64,000 nucleotides of DNA from Roseovarius azorensis (GCF_900109455.1 NZ_FOAG01000001.1:1-64000); one strand, 5' to 3'; numbered from the stretch's first letter, positions 26,289 to 37,240 are shown. Program-made: numbers and translations. The notes: generated by a model not told the origin, from the letters alone.

Positions 26289-27610
26289 TGCGGACGATAC
26301 TGAGCCTCCTTGCGGCCCTGATGCTCTGGGCGATGCCTGCGCTGGCGCAGAGCAGCGGCCCGCTGCGGATCGAGATCACCGAAGGGGTAATCGAACCGAT
26401 GCCCTATGCGGTGCCCGATTTCGTCGCGGACGGTGCGGCGGGGGCCGAGTTCGGCCGCAATATCGCGCGGGTGATCGCCTCGGATCTCAGCGGCACCGGG
26501 CTGTTTCGCGAAATCCCGGCGCAGGCTCATATCGGCCGGATCACCAGTTTCGACAGCCCGGTGCAATTCGCCGACTGGCGCGCGGTCAATGCGCAGGCGT
26601 TGATCACCGGCGCGGTCAGCATCGACGGCTCAGGGCGGCTGGTGGTGCGATTCCGGATCTACGATGTCTTTGCCGGGCAGGAATTGGGCAGCGGGCTGCA
26701 ATTCGTGGGCACGCAGGACGGCTGGCGGCGCATGGCCCACAAGGTGGCTGATCAGGTCTATAGCCGGATCACCGGCGAGGGCGGCTATTTCGACAGCCGT
26801 GTCGTCTTTGTCGCCGAGTCCGGCCCCAAGGATCAACGCGCCAAGCGGCTGGCGCTGATGGATTACGACGGGGCCAATCTGAGCTATCTGACCGACAGTT
26901 CCAGCATCGTTCTGGCACCACGCTTTTCACCCACGGGCGACCGCGTCATCTATACCAGCTACGAGACGGGCTTTCCGCAGATCTACGTGCTTGATGTGGC
27001 CAGCGTCGGCCGTCGTGCGCTGCCGACGCCAGAAGGTACGATGAGCTTCGCGCCGCGCTTTGCGCCGGATGGGCGCAGCCTTGTCTATTCGCTGACCCAG
27101 GGTGGTAATACCGACATATACCGGATGGATATCGCCAGTGGCACAAGCACGCGGCTGACCACGGCGCCCTCGATCGAGACGGCGCCAAGTTTCAGCCCGG
27201 ATGGCAGCCAGATCGTGTTTGAAAGCGACCGTTCGGGTACGCCGCAACTCTACATCATGTCGGCAGGTGGCGGCGACGCGCGGCGGATAAGCGCCGGGCA
27301 GGGGCGTTATGGCACGCCGGTCTGGTCGCCGCGCGGCGATCTGATCGCGTTCACCAAGCAATCCAAGGGCCGGTTCCATATTGGCGTCATGCGGCTTGAC
27401 GGTAGTGAAGAGCGGTTGCTGACGGCCTCGTTTCTGGACGAGGGGCCGACATGGGCTCCGAACGGCCGGGTGATCATGTTCACCCGCGAGACACAAGGGG
27501 CCGGCGGACAGGCGGGTCTCTATTCGGTGGATATCAGCGGACGCAACCTGAAGCAGGTGCCGACCGGGACGGGTGCAAGCGACCCGTCATGGTCGCCATT
27601 GCAGAACTGA
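26285..27610 (+). CDS. tolB: TolB, periplasmic beta-propeller
   Basis: The 441-residue protein has a signal peptide cleaved after ALAQ (about residue 19). An N-terminal alpha/beta domain follows. A six-bladed WD40-like propeller comes next, with repeated FSPDG-type motifs ([30 protein letters not shown]). TolB links TolA to Pal during division. Its ATGATG start overlaps the tolA stop. Confidence 0.97.
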   Translation: MMRTILSLLAALMLWAMPALAQSSGPLRIEITEGVIEPMPYAVPDFVADGAAGAEFGRNIARVIASDLSGTGLFREIPAQAHIGRITSFDSPVQFADWRAVNAQALITGAVSIDGSGRLVVRFRIYDVFAGQELGSGLQFVGTQDGWRRMAHKVADQVYSRITGEGGYFDSRVVFVAESGPKDQRAKRLALMDYDGANLSYLTDSSSIVLAPRFSPTGDRVIYTSYETGFPQIYVLDVASVGRRALPTPEGTMSFAPRFAPDGRSLVYSLTQGGNTDIYRMDIASGTSTRLTTAPSIETAPSFSPDGSQIVFESDRSGTPQLYIMSAGGGDARRISAGQGRYGTPVWSPRGDLIAFTKQSKGRFHIGVMRLDGSEERLLTASFLDEGPTWAPNGRVIMFTRETQGAGGQAGLYSVDISGRNLKQVPTGTGASDPSWSPLQN

Positions 27611-27685
27611 GCACAGGCCGCGCGTTTCCTTGGAGCGCGGGCTGTGGTATTGAAGGCCAAGGGCATGACAACAAACGGGGCAAAA

Positions 27686-28192
27686 ATGACCTATCTGAGC
27701 AAGACACTCATTCTATGTGCAGGGCTGGCGCTGGCCGCCTGCACCAATCCCAATCGGTTTGACGATGGCGGTGGCGCAGGTCTGGGCGGCGCGGGCGGGC
27801 TGGCCGGCTCGGCGCAGGATCCGACATCGGCGGCCTATTTCCAGCAGGCCATCGGGGACCGTGTGCTGTTTGCGGTGGATCAGTCCACGCTGAGTTCCGA
27901 GGCGCAGGCGACGCTGGAGGGACAGGCGCAGTGGCTGATGACAAACCGCGACTTCACGGCAGTGATCGAGGGCCATGCCGATGAACAGGGCACCCGCGAA
28001 TACAACCTTGCGCTGGGCGCACGCCGGGCCAATGCGGTGCAGGAATATCTGATCAGCCGTGGCGTGTCGGGCAATCGCCTGCGGGTGGTGAGCTATGGCA
28101 AGGAACGGCCCATCGAGATTTGCAGCGACGAATCCTGTTACCAGAAGAACCGCCGCGCGGTGACCGTGCTTGCCGCCGGTCTTGGCAGTTGA
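27686..28192 (+). CDS. pal: Pal, peptidoglycan-associated lipoprotein
   Basis: Start chosen at ATG 27686, giving the lipoprotein signal MTYLSKTLILCAGLALAAC with lipid-modified Cys19; ATG 27665 is also in frame. The C-terminal OmpA-like domain (about 55-165) includes IEGHADEQGTREYNLALGAR, whose Asp and Arg bind meso-diaminopimelate of peptidoglycan. It is anchored in the outer membrane and partners TolB. Length is 168 residues. Confidence 0.96.
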   Translation: MTYLSKTLILCAGLALAACTNPNRFDDGGGAGLGGAGGLAGSAQDPTSAAYFQQAIGDRVLFAVDQSTLSSEAQATLEGQAQWLMTNRDFTAVIEGHADEQGTREYNLALGARRANAVQEYLISRGVSGNRLRVVSYGKERPIEICSDESCYQKNRRAVTVLAAGLGS

Positions 28193-28211
28193 TCAAACGA
28201 CGGGGGCCGTG

Positions 28212-29039
28212 ATGCGCCAAGTCACGAAACTTCTGATCTGCGCGCTGCTCCTGACCCCGGTCGGGGCAGCGGCGCAATCCACTGAAACGCTGGCCGACAT
28301 CCGGCAGGAGCTGTCGGTGCTGTTTGTCGAGTTGCAAAGGCTCAAGCGCGAGTTGAGCACCACGGGCGGGGCCGGGCAGTTGACCGGGGGCGGTTCTCTG
28401 GTGGACCGGGTGAACGCGATCGAGAGTGAGGTGCAGCGCCTGACCTCGAAAACCGAGGAGCTGGAGTTTCGCATCGACCGCGTGGTCAGCGATGGCACCA
28501 ACCGGGTGGGCGATCTCGAATTTCGGCTCTGCGAGTTGGAGCCGGGTTGTGACATCGCCAAACTGGAACCGGGCAGCACCCTTGGCGGGGTGGCGCCCGC
28601 GACCGGCGGTGGCGGTATTGCGCCGCCATCCTCCACGGGCGATGCGCCGCAATTGGCGGTGGTTGAACAGGCCGATTTCGAACGCGCGCAGGCTGCGCTC
28701 GAGGCGGGCAATTACGACGACGCGGCTGAACAGTTCGCCGCGTTCCGCGACACCTATCCGGGCGGGCCGCTGAGTGCGCGCGCAGGGATATTGCGGGGTG
28801 AGGCGCTGGAAGGTGCGGGGCGTCAGAGCGATGCGGCGCGGGCCTATCTGGATACGTTCAGCGCAGCACCCGACGGTGACGAGGCGCCAGAGGCGCTCTA
28901 TCGGCTGGGCCGGTCACTTGGGGCGTTGGGGCAGAAGGAAGACGCCTGCCTGACTCTTGCGCAGGTCGAGGTGCGCTATCCGGCGGCGGCGGCGGTGGCA
29001 AGTGCGCAGTCGGAAATGACCCGCCTGCAGTGTCGGTGA
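28212..29039 (+). CDS. cpoB: CpoB (YbgF), coordinator of Tol-Pal and wall synthesis
   Basis: The 275-residue protein has a signal peptide (MRQVTKLLICALLLTPVGAA, cleavage near 22). A coiled coil follows with IRQELSVLFVELQRLKREL (about 30-95). A Gly/Pro linker leads to three TPR repeats at the C-terminus (from about 155, FERAQAALEAGNYDDAAEQF). This is the YbgF/CpoB architecture. In Escherichia coli it links Tol to PBP1B. It ends inside the start of tilS. Confidence 0.93.
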   Translation: MRQVTKLLICALLLTPVGAAAQSTETLADIRQELSVLFVELQRLKRELSTTGGAGQLTGGGSLVDRVNAIESEVQRLTSKTEELEFRIDRVVSDGTNRVGDLEFRLCELEPGCDIAKLEPGSTLGGVAPATGGGGIAPPSSTGDAPQLAVVEQADFERAQAALEAGNYDDAAEQFAAFRDTYPGGPLSARAGILRGEALEGAGRQSDAARAYLDTFSAAPDGDEAPEALYRLGRSLGALGQKEDACLTLAQVEVRYPAAAAVASAQSEMTRLQCR

Positions 29040-30289
29040 CGCCAGGCTCTGTGCCGGGCTGGCAGGAGGTTGCAGAGCATTTTGCGCCCGATGCCCCTGA
29101 GGCATTGGGTGTGGCGGTATCGGGCGGCGGCGATTCGCTGGCCCTGCTCTTGCTCCTGAATGATTGGCGACTCGCGGGCGGGCCGAGATTGCGGGTGGTT
29201 ACGGTCGATCACGGGCTGCGCCCCGAAGCAGCGGTCGAGGCGGCGGGCGTGGCGCGGATCTGCGCCAGTCTTGGTCTGGCGCATGAGACATTGAACTGGG
29301 CAGGCTGGGACGGGCAGGGGAACCTTTCCGATCAGGCGCGGCGCGCGCGTTATGGTCTGATGGCCGAGTGGGCGCGGGCGCAGGGGCTGCGGGATATCGC
29401 GCTGGGCCATACTCTGGACGATCAGGCCGAAACTTTTCTGATGCGTCTGGCGCGCGGGGCCGGGGTGGACGGGCTGTCGGCGATGCGCGCGCGGTGGCGG
29501 CGGCACGGTGTCAGCTTTCATCGTCCGGTGTTGGGTCACTCTCGCGCGGCGCTGCGGGCGGTGCTGGTGGCGCGCGGGCAGAGGTGGATTGACGATCCGA
29601 CGAATGACGACCCCGCCTATACGCGGGTGCAGGCACGCCGCGCGCTGGCAGCGCTCGACCCTCTGGGCCTGACAGCCGAAACGCTGGCCGGGGTCGCGCG
29701 GCAACTGGCCGATGTGCGGCGCACGCTTTACGGTTATGCGCATGCTGCGGCGCGGGCTCATGTGAGGGTGCATGCGGGCGATCTGCTGATCGCGCGCACG
29801 GGCCTTGCGGCCCTGCCGGACGAGGTGGCGCGGCGGCTGTTGCAGGCTGCGCTGCTCTGGATCAATGGCGCGGATTATGGGCCACGCGGGCAGGCCATGA
29901 CGCAGATGCTGGAGGCGGCGCGGTCGGGAGAGGTGATGACATTGCAGGGTTGTCTGATGCGTGTCGATGGCGATGACCTGCGCCTGACCCGTGAATACAA
30001 TGCGGTGGCCGGGCTTCGCGTGCCGATGGGCGCGATCTGGGACGGCCGTTGGCAGGCCACGGGGCACGACACCGAAGGTGTGGAAATTGCGGCGCTGGGC
30101 GCAGCGGGCTTGCGCGCCTGCCCCGATTGGCGCGCGGGCGGGCTGCCGCATGTCTCGGCGATGGCCTGTCCGGGGATCTGGTGGGGGGACGAATTGCTGG
30201 CCGCACCGCTTCTGGGTCGGGCGAATGGCTGGACACTGCGCCTGATCCGGGGCGAAGAAGAGTTGCGGACAGCGCTATTATCGCATTGA
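29030..30289 (+). CDS. tilS: tRNA(Ile)-lysidine synthase TilS
   Basis: The GTG start at 29030 overlaps cpoB by 10 bases. The N-terminal N-type ATP-pyrophosphatase domain has the PP-loop SGGGDS (31-36) and LGHTLDDQAETFLMRLARGA, the tRNA/ATP-contact block. The enzyme adds lysine to C34 of tRNA-Ile(CAU) so that it reads AUA. Length of 419 residues is usual for alphaproteobacteria. The C-terminal part is weakly conserved, as expected. Confidence 0.95.
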   Translation: MSVTPGSVPGWQEVAEHFAPDAPEALGVAVSGGGDSLALLLLLNDWRLAGGPRLRVVTVDHGLRPEAAVEAAGVARICASLGLAHETLNWAGWDGQGNLSDQARRARYGLMAEWARAQGLRDIALGHTLDDQAETFLMRLARGAGVDGLSAMRARWRRHGVSFHRPVLGHSRAALRAVLVARGQRWIDDPTNDDPAYTRVQARRALAALDPLGLTAETLAGVARQLADVRRTLYGYAHAAARAHVRVHAGDLLIARTGLAALPDEVARRLLQAALLWINGADYGPRGQAMTQMLEAARSGEVMTLQGCLMRVDGDDLRLTREYNAVAGLRVPMGAIWDGRWQATGHDTEGVEIAALGAAGLRACPDWRAGGLPHVSAMACPGIWWGDELLAAPLLGRANGWTLRLIRGEEELRTALLSH

Positions 30290-30368
30290 AGATGGGGCCG
30301 CGATCTCTATTTTAGACAGGTGGCTCCTGTGATAGATGCAGGATATCCGAATTTTTGGGAGAGAATCC

Positions 30369-32291
30369 TTGGGCAACGCAAGAAACATAGCCTTCTGGCT
30401 GGTGCTGTTCCTGTTGATCCTGGCGCTGTTCAACCTGTTCAGTGGTTCCGGAAACACGCTCCAGAGCCGGTCCGTGCCGTATTCCGAATTCGTCGCGGCG
30501 GTTGACGCTGGGTCGGTTGGGCAGGTGACGCTGGATGGCGAGGTGGTGCGCTACCGGACCACGGACGGGACCGATTACACCACGATCAGGCCCGAGGATG
30601 CCGAAATCACGCAGCGCCTGATCGACCAGGGTGTTCCGGTCAAGGCCGAAAGTCAGCAGCAATCGGGGTTCCAGACATTCATCGTGTCTCTGTTGCCTTT
30701 TCTGCTGTTGATTGGCGTCTGGGTCTATTTCATGAACCGAATGCAGGGGGGCGGCAAGGGCGGCGCCATGGGCTTTGGCAAGTCCAAGGCCAAGATGCTG
30801 ACCGAGAAACATGGCCGGGTGACCTTTGACGATGTGGCGGGTATCGACGAGGCCAAGGAAGAACTGGAAGAGATCGTCGAATTCCTGCGTAACCCGCAGA
30901 AATTCTCGCGCCTTGGCGGGAAAATCCCCAAGGGCGCGCTGCTCGTGGGTCCGCCGGGCACCGGCAAGACGTTGCTCGCGCGCGCCATCGCGGGCGAGGC
31001 GGGCGTGCCGTTCTTTACCATATCAGGGTCTGATTTCGTGGAAATGTTCGTGGGTGTCGGCGCGAGCCGTGTGCGCGACATGTTCGAGCAGGCCAAGAAG
31101 AACGCGCCCTGCATCGTCTTTATCGACGAGATTGATGCCGTGGGCCGCCATCGCGGCGCCGGTTACGGCGGCGGCAATGACGAGCGGGAACAGACGCTGA
31201 ACCAGCTTCTGGTGGAAATGGACGGGTTTGAGGCCAATGAGGGCGTGATCATCATCGCGGCGACCAACCGCAAGGATGTGCTCGATCCCGCACTCCTGCG
31301 TCCGGGCCGGTTCGACCGTCAGGTGACGGTCCCCAACCCCGATATCAAGGGCCGCGAGAAAATCCTTGGGGTGCATGCCCGCAAGACGCCGCTGGGCCCG
31401 GATGTCGATCTGCGCCTGATCGCGCGCGGCACGCCGGGTTTCTCGGGGGCGGACCTTGCCAACCTTGTGAACGAGGCGGCGCTGACGGCGGCGCGGGTCG
31501 GCCGACGGTTCGTGACCATGGTGGATTTCGAGAACGCCAAGGACAAGGTGATGATGGGGGCAGAGCGCCGTTCGATGGTTCTGACCGACGATCAGAAGGA
31601 AAAGACCGCCTATCACGAGGCCGGACATGCCGTTGTCGGACTGGCGCTTCCGAAATGCGATCCGGTTTACAAGGCCACAATCATTCCGCGCGGCGGCGCG
31701 CTTGGCATGGTGGTCAGCCTGCCTGAGATCGACCGCCTGAACTGGCACCGTTCGGAATGCGAGGAAAAGCTGGCAATGACCATGGCCGGCAAGGCCGCCG
31801 AGATACTCAAATACGGCGAGGACAACGTGAGCAACGGGCCGGCGGGCGATATCCAGCAGGCCAGTGGCCTTGCGCGCGCCATGGTGATGCGCTGGGGCAT
31901 GTCCGACAAGGTGGGCAATGTCGATTACGAGCAGGCGCACGAAGGCTATATGGGCAACAGTGCTGGCGGGTTCTCGATTTCGGCGCATACCAAGGAACTG
32001 ATCGAGGACGAGGTCAAACGCCTGATCGACGAGGCCTATCAGCGCGCCAAGAAGATTCTGACCGAACGCCGCGAGGAATGGGAGCGTCTGGCGCAGGGTT
32101 TGCTGGAATATGAAACGCTGACCGGAGAGGAAATCCAGCGGGTAATCCGCGGCGAGTCGCCCGAGGCGGGGGATGACGACGACGGTGCGGCGGAGGCAAG
32201 CAAGAAGCCATCGGTCACGGCGATACCCAAGACAAGGCCGAAATCACTGCCCGGTGGCGAGGGCGGACTGGAGCCCGAACCCTCGACGTGA
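30369..32291 (+). CDS. ftsH: FtsH, membrane ATP-dependent zinc metalloprotease
   Basis: TTG 30369 is taken as the start, because GGGAGAG precedes it and the product then begins [10 protein letters not shown], the usual family N-terminus; the ATG at 30336 lacks a ribosome site. The 640-residue protein has two membrane helices (8-25, 103-122). It carries an AAA module with Walker A GPPGTGKT (194-201) and Walker B FIDEID (251-256), and the zinc site HEAGH (416-420). It degrades misassembled membrane proteins and regulators. Its stop overlaps the next start by four bases (GTGA). Confidence 0.97.
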   Translation: MGNARNIAFWLVLFLLILALFNLFSGSGNTLQSRSVPYSEFVAAVDAGSVGQVTLDGEVVRYRTTDGTDYTTIRPEDAEITQRLIDQGVPVKAESQQQSGFQTFIVSLLPFLLLIGVWVYFMNRMQGGGKGGAMGFGKSKAKMLTEKHGRVTFDDVAGIDEAKEELEEIVEFLRNPQKFSRLGGKIPKGALLVGPPGTGKTLLARAIAGEAGVPFFTISGSDFVEMFVGVGASRVRDMFEQAKKNAPCIVFIDEIDAVGRHRGAGYGGGNDEREQTLNQLLVEMDGFEANEGVIIIAATNRKDVLDPALLRPGRFDRQVTVPNPDIKGREKILGVHARKTPLGPDVDLRLIARGTPGFSGADLANLVNEAALTAARVGRRFVTMVDFENAKDKVMMGAERRSMVLTDDQKEKTAYHEAGHAVVGLALPKCDPVYKATIIPRGGALGMVVSLPEIDRLNWHRSECEEKLAMTMAGKAAEILKYGEDNVSNGPAGDIQQASGLARAMVMRWGMSDKVGNVDYEQAHEGYMGNSAGGFSISAHTKELIEDEVKRLIDEAYQRAKKILTERREEWERLAQGLLEYETLTGEEIQRVIRGESPEAGDDDDGAAEASKKPSVTAIPKTRPKSLPGGEGGLEPEPST

Positions 32292-33073
32292 GCACGGTAT
32301 CCGCAAACACCGACTGGAATCCCGGAGGCTATGCAAGGTTCCGGGATCACCGTTTGAGGCCGGCACTCGATCTGCTAAATGCGGTCGGACAGATGGGGGC
32401 GGGCGATGTTGTCGATCTGGGGTGTGGCAACGGCGTGATGGCAGAGGCGCTGCGCGCACGGGCCGGGCGGCGAACGCTGATCGGTGTCGATTCCAGCCCC
32501 GCCATGCTGGAAAAGGCGCGCGCGGCGGGAACCTATGACGCGCTGCAACAGGCCGATATCGCCGACTGGCACCCGCGCCGAGCGCCGGGGCTGATCTATT
32601 CCAACGCCGCGTTGCACTGGGTCGGCGGGCACGAGGTGCTGATGCCGAGGCTGGCGCATATGCTGGCCAAGGGCGGCACGCTGGCGGTTCAGATGCCGCA
32701 TCAGAACAAGGCCCCTTCACATCGCGTCTGGCTGAGCCTTGCAGAGGAGCTGTTTCCCGGACGGGCCGAGAAGATGGGCACACCCGGCGTCATGGCCCCG
32801 GTGAAATACGAGGAATTGCTGGCCCCGCTGGGACAGTTTCGCCTGTGGGAGACCGATTACTATCAGCGGCTGACCGCCGAGCCGGGCAGCCACCCGGTGC
32901 GCCGTTATACCGAGAGCACCTATGCACGCCCGGTTCTGGCGGCGCTGGATCCGGGCGAAAAGGCCGATCTCATTCGCCGTTACGAGGAAGTGATGCATGC
33001 CGCCTATCCGGTGCGTGCTGATGGAACCGTTCTGTTCCCGTTCCGCCGGATGTTCTTTACCCTCACTGTCTGA
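32288..33073 (+). CDS. tam: Trans-aconitate 2-methyltransferase family
   Basis: The GTG start at 32288 overlaps the ftsH stop. This 261-residue class I SAM methyltransferase begins [20 protein letters not shown], close to the Tam opening, and has SAM motif VVDLGCGNG. The block [17 protein letters not shown] is also typical of Tam. The enzyme methyl-esterifies trans-aconitate, a spontaneous inhibitor of aconitase. The exact substrate is assumed from the family. Confidence 0.88.
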   Translation: MSTVSANTDWNPGGYARFRDHRLRPALDLLNAVGQMGAGDVVDLGCGNGVMAEALRARAGRRTLIGVDSSPAMLEKARAAGTYDALQQADIADWHPRRAPGLIYSNAALHWVGGHEVLMPRLAHMLAKGGTLAVQMPHQNKAPSHRVWLSLAEELFPGRAEKMGTPGVMAPVKYEELLAPLGQFRLWETDYYQRLTAEPGSHPVRRYTESTYARPVLAALDPGEKADLIRRYEEVMHAAYPVRADGTVLFPFRRMFFTLTV

Positions 33074-33126
33074 GCAAGACCGGGCCATCCGTGGCGTGGT
33101 TTCCGATCCGAAACCGGCCCGCTGCA

Positions 33127-33181
33127 CGCCGCCGCAAGCGGCGCGGTAAATGTCGGATTCGCATGCTGCGGGATGCCGCAG
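33127..33181 (+). other. Two consecutive hairpins in the fhs leader
   Basis: CGCCGC (33127-33132) pairs with GCGGCG (33138-33143) around a 5-base loop. CTGCGG (33166-33171) pairs with CCGCAG (33176-33181) around GATG. They lie between tam and fhs and neither is followed by a T-run. They may end the upstream transcript or be part of the fhs 5' leader. Confidence 0.35.
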
Positions 33182-33238
33182 ACCCGATATAGCCGGATCA
33201 GACCCAACCGCGCCCTGCGGACAGCATGAGGACCAATG

Positions 33239-34915
33239 ATGAGCTACAAATCCGACATCGAAATCGCGCGCGAGGCCAGCAAGCGGCCTATTCAGGAAAT
33301 CGGCGAGAAGCTGGGAATTTCCAGCGAGCACCTGCTGCCCTACGGCCACGACAAGGCCAAGGTGAGCCAGGATTTCATCAACTCTGTTCAGGGCAACAAG
33401 AACGGCAAACTGATCCTTGTGACCGCCATCAACCCGACGCCTGCGGGCGAGGGCAAAACCACCACCACGGTGGGTCTGGGCGACGGCCTTAACCGGATCG
33501 GCAAGCGGGCGACGGTCTGTATCCGTGAGGCCAGCCTCGGGCCGAACTTTGGCATGAAGGGCGGGGCCGCGGGTGGCGGCTATGCGCAGGTTGTGCCGAT
33601 GGAGGACATGAACCTGCATTTTACCGGCGATTTTCACGCCATCACCAGCGCGCACAGCCTGCTGTCGGCGATGATCGACAACCACATCTACTGGGGTAAC
33701 GAACAGGATATCGACGTGCGCCGGGTGGTCTGGCGTCGTGTTGTTGACATGAATGACCGCGCGCTTCGGCAGATCAACGTGAGCCTCGGCGGCGTCGCCA
33801 ACGGGTTCCCGCGCGAGACCGGCTATGACATCACGGTGGCCTCCGAGGTCATGGCGATCCTCTGTCTGGCGCGCGATCTCAAGGATCTGGAGGATCGTCT
33901 GGGGTCGATGATCGTGGCCTACCGGCGCGACAAGACGCCCGTTTTCTGTCGCGACATCAAGGCCGAGGGCGCGATGACGGTGCTCTTGAAGGACGCGATG
34001 CAGCCCAACCTCGTGCAGACGCTGGAGAACAACCCGGCCTTTGTGCATGGTGGGCCGTTCGCCAATATCGCGCATGGCTGCAACTCGGTCATTGCCACCA
34101 CCACCGCGCTCAAGATCAGCGACTATGTGGTGACGGAGGCCGGGTTCGGGGCTGACCTCGGGGCCGAGAAGTTCATGAACATCAAGTGCCGCAAGGCGGG
34201 TCTTGCGCCCGATTGCGTGGTGATCGTGGCGACGGTGCGCGCGATGAAGATGAATGGCGGTGTGGCCAAGGCCAATCTCGGGGCCGAGAATGTCGAGGCG
34301 GTCAAGAAGGGCTGTCCGAACCTTGGCCGACATATCGAGAACGTCAAGTCCTTCGGCGTGCCGGTCGTGGTGGCGATCAACCATTTTGTCACCGATACAG
34401 AGGCCGAGATCGAGGCGGTCAAGGAATATGTGGCGGGCCACGGCGCTGCGGCGGTCCTGTCGCGGCACTGGGAACTGGGCTCGGAAGGCTCGGAGCCGCT
34501 GGCGCGCAAGGTGGTCGAGATGGCCGAGGCCGGAAATGCCAATTTCGGACCGCTCTATCCTGACGACATGCCGCTCTTTCAGAAGATCGAAACCATCGCC
34601 AAGCGCATTTATCGCGCCGACGAGGTGCTGGCGGATCAGAAGATCCGCGATCAGTTGAAATCCTGGGAAGATCAGGGTTACGGCAATCTGCCGGTCTGCA
34701 TGGCCAAGACGCAATACAGCTTTACCACCGACCCCAACCGGCGTGGTGCGCCCACTGGTCACTCGGTGCCGGTACGTGAGGTGCGTCTGAGCGCCGGGGC
34801 CGGCTTTGTCGTGGTGGTCTGTGGTGAGATCATGACCATGCCGGGCCTGCCGAGCCGCCCCGCAGCCGAGACGATCCGGCTGAACGATGCGGGTCAGATC
34901 GAGGGCCTGTTCTGA
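33239..34915 (+). CDS. fhs: Formate--tetrahydrofolate ligase
   Basis: ATG 33239 is preferred over the adjacent ATG 33236 for spacing from AGGA and because the family begins MSxKSDIEIA. The 558-residue protein has the ATP loop PTPAGEGKT (66-74) and is full length. It makes 10-formyl-THF from formate, ATP and THF, or runs in reverse. With the FolD genes 30 and 940 bases downstream it forms a C1 oxidation/assimilation module. Such modules serve marine Rhodobacterales during growth on methylated compounds. Confidence 0.97.
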   Translation: MSYKSDIEIAREASKRPIQEIGEKLGISSEHLLPYGHDKAKVSQDFINSVQGNKNGKLILVTAINPTPAGEGKTTTTVGLGDGLNRIGKRATVCIREASLGPNFGMKGGAAGGGYAQVVPMEDMNLHFTGDFHAITSAHSLLSAMIDNHIYWGNEQDIDVRRVVWRRVVDMNDRALRQINVSLGGVANGFPRETGYDITVASEVMAILCLARDLKDLEDRLGSMIVAYRRDKTPVFCRDIKAEGAMTVLLKDAMQPNLVQTLENNPAFVHGGPFANIAHGCNSVIATTTALKISDYVVTEAGFGADLGAEKFMNIKCRKAGLAPDCVVIVATVRAMKMNGGVAKANLGAENVEAVKKGCPNLGRHIENVKSFGVPVVVAINHFVTDTEAEIEAVKEYVAGHGAAAVLSRHWELGSEGSEPLARKVVEMAEAGNANFGPLYPDDMPLFQKIETIAKRIYRADEVLADQKIRDQLKSWEDQGYGNLPVCMAKTQYSFTTDPNRRGAPTGHSVPVREVRLSAGAGFVVVVCGEIMTMPGLPSRPAAETIRLNDAGQIEGLF

Positions 34916-34944
34916 TACTCTCCATTTCAGAACGAGAGGCCGGA

Positions 34945-35838
34945 ATGCGTGCACAGATCATCGACGGCAAGTCCATCGCGGCCCGGATGCGCGGGACGAC
35001 CCGCGCTGAGGCGGAGGAACTTGCCGCGATGGGCTGGGCGCCGCGCCTCGTTTCGGTCAGCGTCGGTGAAACCGCCGCTGCCGAGCTTTACGTGCGTAAC
35101 CAGGGTCGCGCGGCAGCGCAGGCGGGGGTGGAGTTCGAGACCCGCTGCTACCCCGAGGCAATTTCGCTCGAACAGTTGAGTGGCGTGCTCGCCGGTCTCA
35201 ATGCCGATCCGCGAGTCAACGGCATCATCATTCAGCGCCCCCTGCCGGCCCATATTCCGGTTAAGGCGCTGCAAAAGGCCGTCCATCCGCTCAAGGATGT
35301 CGAGGGGATGCACCCCGCTTCCATCGGCAACATCGTTTACAACGATCTCGCGCTTGGCCCATGCACCGCCGTGGCGGCGGTGGAAATCCTCAAGACTCTG
35401 CCGCTCAAGCCCGAGGGGCTCGTTGTTACAGTGATCGGTCATTCCGAAATTGTCGGCAAACCTATCGCCTTTCTGATGATGGGACTGGGCGCGACGGTGA
35501 CGGTTTGTCATCACATGACACGCTCGGTGCCGATGCATTCACGGGCGGCGGACGCGGTTTTTGTCGCCGTGGGCAAGCCGGGGCTGGTGACCGGCGAGAT
35601 GATCAAGCCCGGTGCAGCACTCATAGATATCGGAATCAACCGGATCGAGACGCCGGAGGGCGACAGGACAGTGGGCGATGCCGATTTCGACAGTTGCGCC
35701 GAGGTGGCGGGCTGGATCACTCCGGTTCCGGGTGGGGTCGGGCCGGTCACCGTGTCCGTGCTGATGCAGAATGCGGTGCTGGCAACCCGGATGCAGATGG
35801 AGCATTACCGCGCCACATATACAGGTGCGGCGGAATAG
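34945..35838 (+). CDS. FolD-like protein lacking the catalytic lysine
   Basis: The 297-residue protein has the FolD two-domain fold: substrate motif [11 protein letters not shown] and NADP loop [11 protein letters not shown]. The folate-pocket residues differ from FolD. Tyr49 is kept, but the essential Lys (Escherichia coli Lys54) is Gln53. The second Asp of DVDG is Glu120, while Gln97 is kept. From studies of the human enzyme as I recall them, changing this Lys abolishes cyclohydrolase but not dehydrogenase. So this copy may be dehydrogenase-only or have another substrate. It lies between fhs and a canonical folD, 16 bases apart from the latter. Confidence 0.85.
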   Translation: MRAQIIDGKSIAARMRGTTRAEAEELAAMGWAPRLVSVSVGETAAAELYVRNQGRAAAQAGVEFETRCYPEAISLEQLSGVLAGLNADPRVNGIIIQRPLPAHIPVKALQKAVHPLKDVEGMHPASIGNIVYNDLALGPCTAVAAVEILKTLPLKPEGLVVTVIGHSEIVGKPIAFLMMGLGATVTVCHHMTRSVPMHSRAADAVFVAVGKPGLVTGEMIKPGAALIDIGINRIETPEGDRTVGDADFDSCAEVAGWITPVPGGVGPVTVSVLMQNAVLATRMQMEHYRATYTGAAE

Positions 35839-35854
35839 AAGAAAGGACGAGGCA

Positions 35855-36745
35855 ATGAGCGCGACGATAATCGACGGCAAGGCATTTGCGGCGACGATCC
35901 GCGACAAGGTGGCGGGGCATGTGGCGCGCCTCAGCGAGGAGCATGGGATCACACCGGGCCTGGCGGTGGTACTGGTGGGAGAGGATCCCGCAAGCCAGGT
36001 CTACGTGCGTTCCAAGGGCAAGCAGACCGTCGAGGCGGGGATGAGTTCCTATGAGCACAAGCTGGAGGAGGACACGAGCGAGGCCGATCTGCTGGCGTTG
36101 ATTGACCGGCTCAACAACGACCCCTCCGTGCATGGCATACTGGTTCAGTTGCCGCTGCCCCGGCATATCGATGAGGATCTGGTGATCAATTCCATCGACC
36201 CGGTCAAGGATGTGGACGGGTTCCATATCTCGAACGTGGGTCTGCTTGGCACCGGGCAAAAGAGCATGGTGCCCTGCACGCCGCTAGGCTGTCTGATGAT
36301 GCTGCGCGCCCATCTGGGTAACCTTTCGGGTCTGGATGCGGTGGTGATCGGGCGCAGCAATATCGTGGGCAAGCCGATGGCGCAGCTCTTGCTGGGCGAC
36401 AGTTGCACCGTGACGATTGCCCATAGCCGCACACGGGACATTGCCGATGTGGTACGCCGCGCCGATATAGTGGTGGCGGCGGTGGGGCGGCCCGAGATGG
36501 TGCCGGGGGACTGGATCAAGCCCGGCGCGACGGTGATCGATGTGGGCATCAACCGGATCGAGCGGGATGGCAGGAACGTGCTGGTGGGCGATGTGGATTT
36601 CGCCTCGGCGGGCAAGGTTGCCGGTGCGATCACGCCGGTGCCGGGTGGCGTCGGACCAATGACCATCGCCTGTCTTCTGGCCAATACCGTTACCGCCTGC
36701 TGCCGGGTCAACGGGTTGGCAGAGCCGGAGGGTCTGACCGCCTGA
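35855..36745 (+). CDS. folD: FolD, methylene-THF dehydrogenase/methenyl-THF cyclohydrolase
   Basis: Start at ATG 35855 behind AAAGGACGAGG. The 296-residue protein keeps all FolD active-site residues at Escherichia coli numbering: Tyr50 and Lys54 (YVRSK), Gln98 (VQLPLP) and Asp121 (DVDG). The NADP loop is [11 protein letters not shown]. It interconverts 5,10-methylene-THF and 10-formyl-THF in the cytoplasm, next to fhs. This is the full-function copy of the tandem pair. Confidence 0.97.
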   Translation: MSATIIDGKAFAATIRDKVAGHVARLSEEHGITPGLAVVLVGEDPASQVYVRSKGKQTVEAGMSSYEHKLEEDTSEADLLALIDRLNNDPSVHGILVQLPLPRHIDEDLVINSIDPVKDVDGFHISNVGLLGTGQKSMVPCTPLGCLMMLRAHLGNLSGLDAVVIGRSNIVGKPMAQLLLGDSCTVTIAHSRTRDIADVVRRADIVVAAVGRPEMVPGDWIKPGATVIDVGINRIERDGRNVLVGDVDFASAGKVAGAITPVPGGVGPMTIACLLANTVTACCRVNGLAEPEGLTA

Positions 36746-36799
36746 ATGTGACGGCACAAAGGCGTGGCATGTGGCGCCCTCCGGTCGTTCGCCGGGGGG

Positions 36800-37240
36800 T
36801 CATGTCGCGGCGATCGGGATCATCGTGCCGGTCATGAGCGCGACATGGATCTCTTGTCCGGCCTCGACCGCATGGATATCCGCCTGCACGATCACCAGCC
36901 GGCGACCGGGTTTGATGATCCGGCCCCTTGCGATCAGCAGATCGCCCCGTGCCGGGGCGAGCAGGTGGATCTTCATCTCGGTGGTCAGCACCTCATGGCC
37001 GACGGCCATGACGCTGAGCGCGGCATAGCCCGCCGCGCTGTCGCCGATGGCAAAGGTCAGCCCGGCATGGCCAAAGCCATGTTGCTGGCGGCTTCCGGGG
37101 AGGATCGGGGCCTCAATCCGGGTTTCGCCCGGGGTGAGCGCCACCAGCCGTGCGCCAAGTGTCGTCATCATGGATTGCGCGGCAAAGCTGGCGCGAACAC
37201 GCTGCTCGGTCTCGGGGGATATCTTCGCCGGGATTTCCAT
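36800..37240 (-). CDS. PaaI-type hotdog thioesterase
   Basis: The 146-residue hotdog protein has HGFGHAGLTFAIGDSAAGYA, the PaaI-family active-site helix with its catalytic Asp, followed by ALSVMAVGHEVLTTEMKIHLLAPA. PaaI-type enzymes release acids from aryl- or acyl-CoA thioesters. It converges with folD and is divergent from the LytTR gene. No pathway genes lie nearby, so the substrate is unknown. Confidence 0.88.
   Translation of the reverse strand: MEIPAKISPETEQRVRASFAAQSMMTTLGARLVALTPGETRIEAPILPGSRQQHGFGHAGLTFAIGDSAAGYAALSVMAVGHEVLTTEMKIHLLAPARGDLLIARGRIIKPGRRLVIVQADIHAVEAGQEIHVALMTGTMIPIAAT

Noticed and set aside
33074..33238. Tetrahydrofolate riboswitch upstream of fhs
   Set aside because: The two small hairpins do not form the multi-branched fold with pseudoknot known for that class, and I could not find its conserved core.
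32717..34954. A 745-codon open frame antisense to fhs
   Set aside because: High-GC codon bias opens antisense frames. The sense strand encodes full-length formate-THF ligase, and the antisense protein is His/Arg-rich with no recognisable fold.
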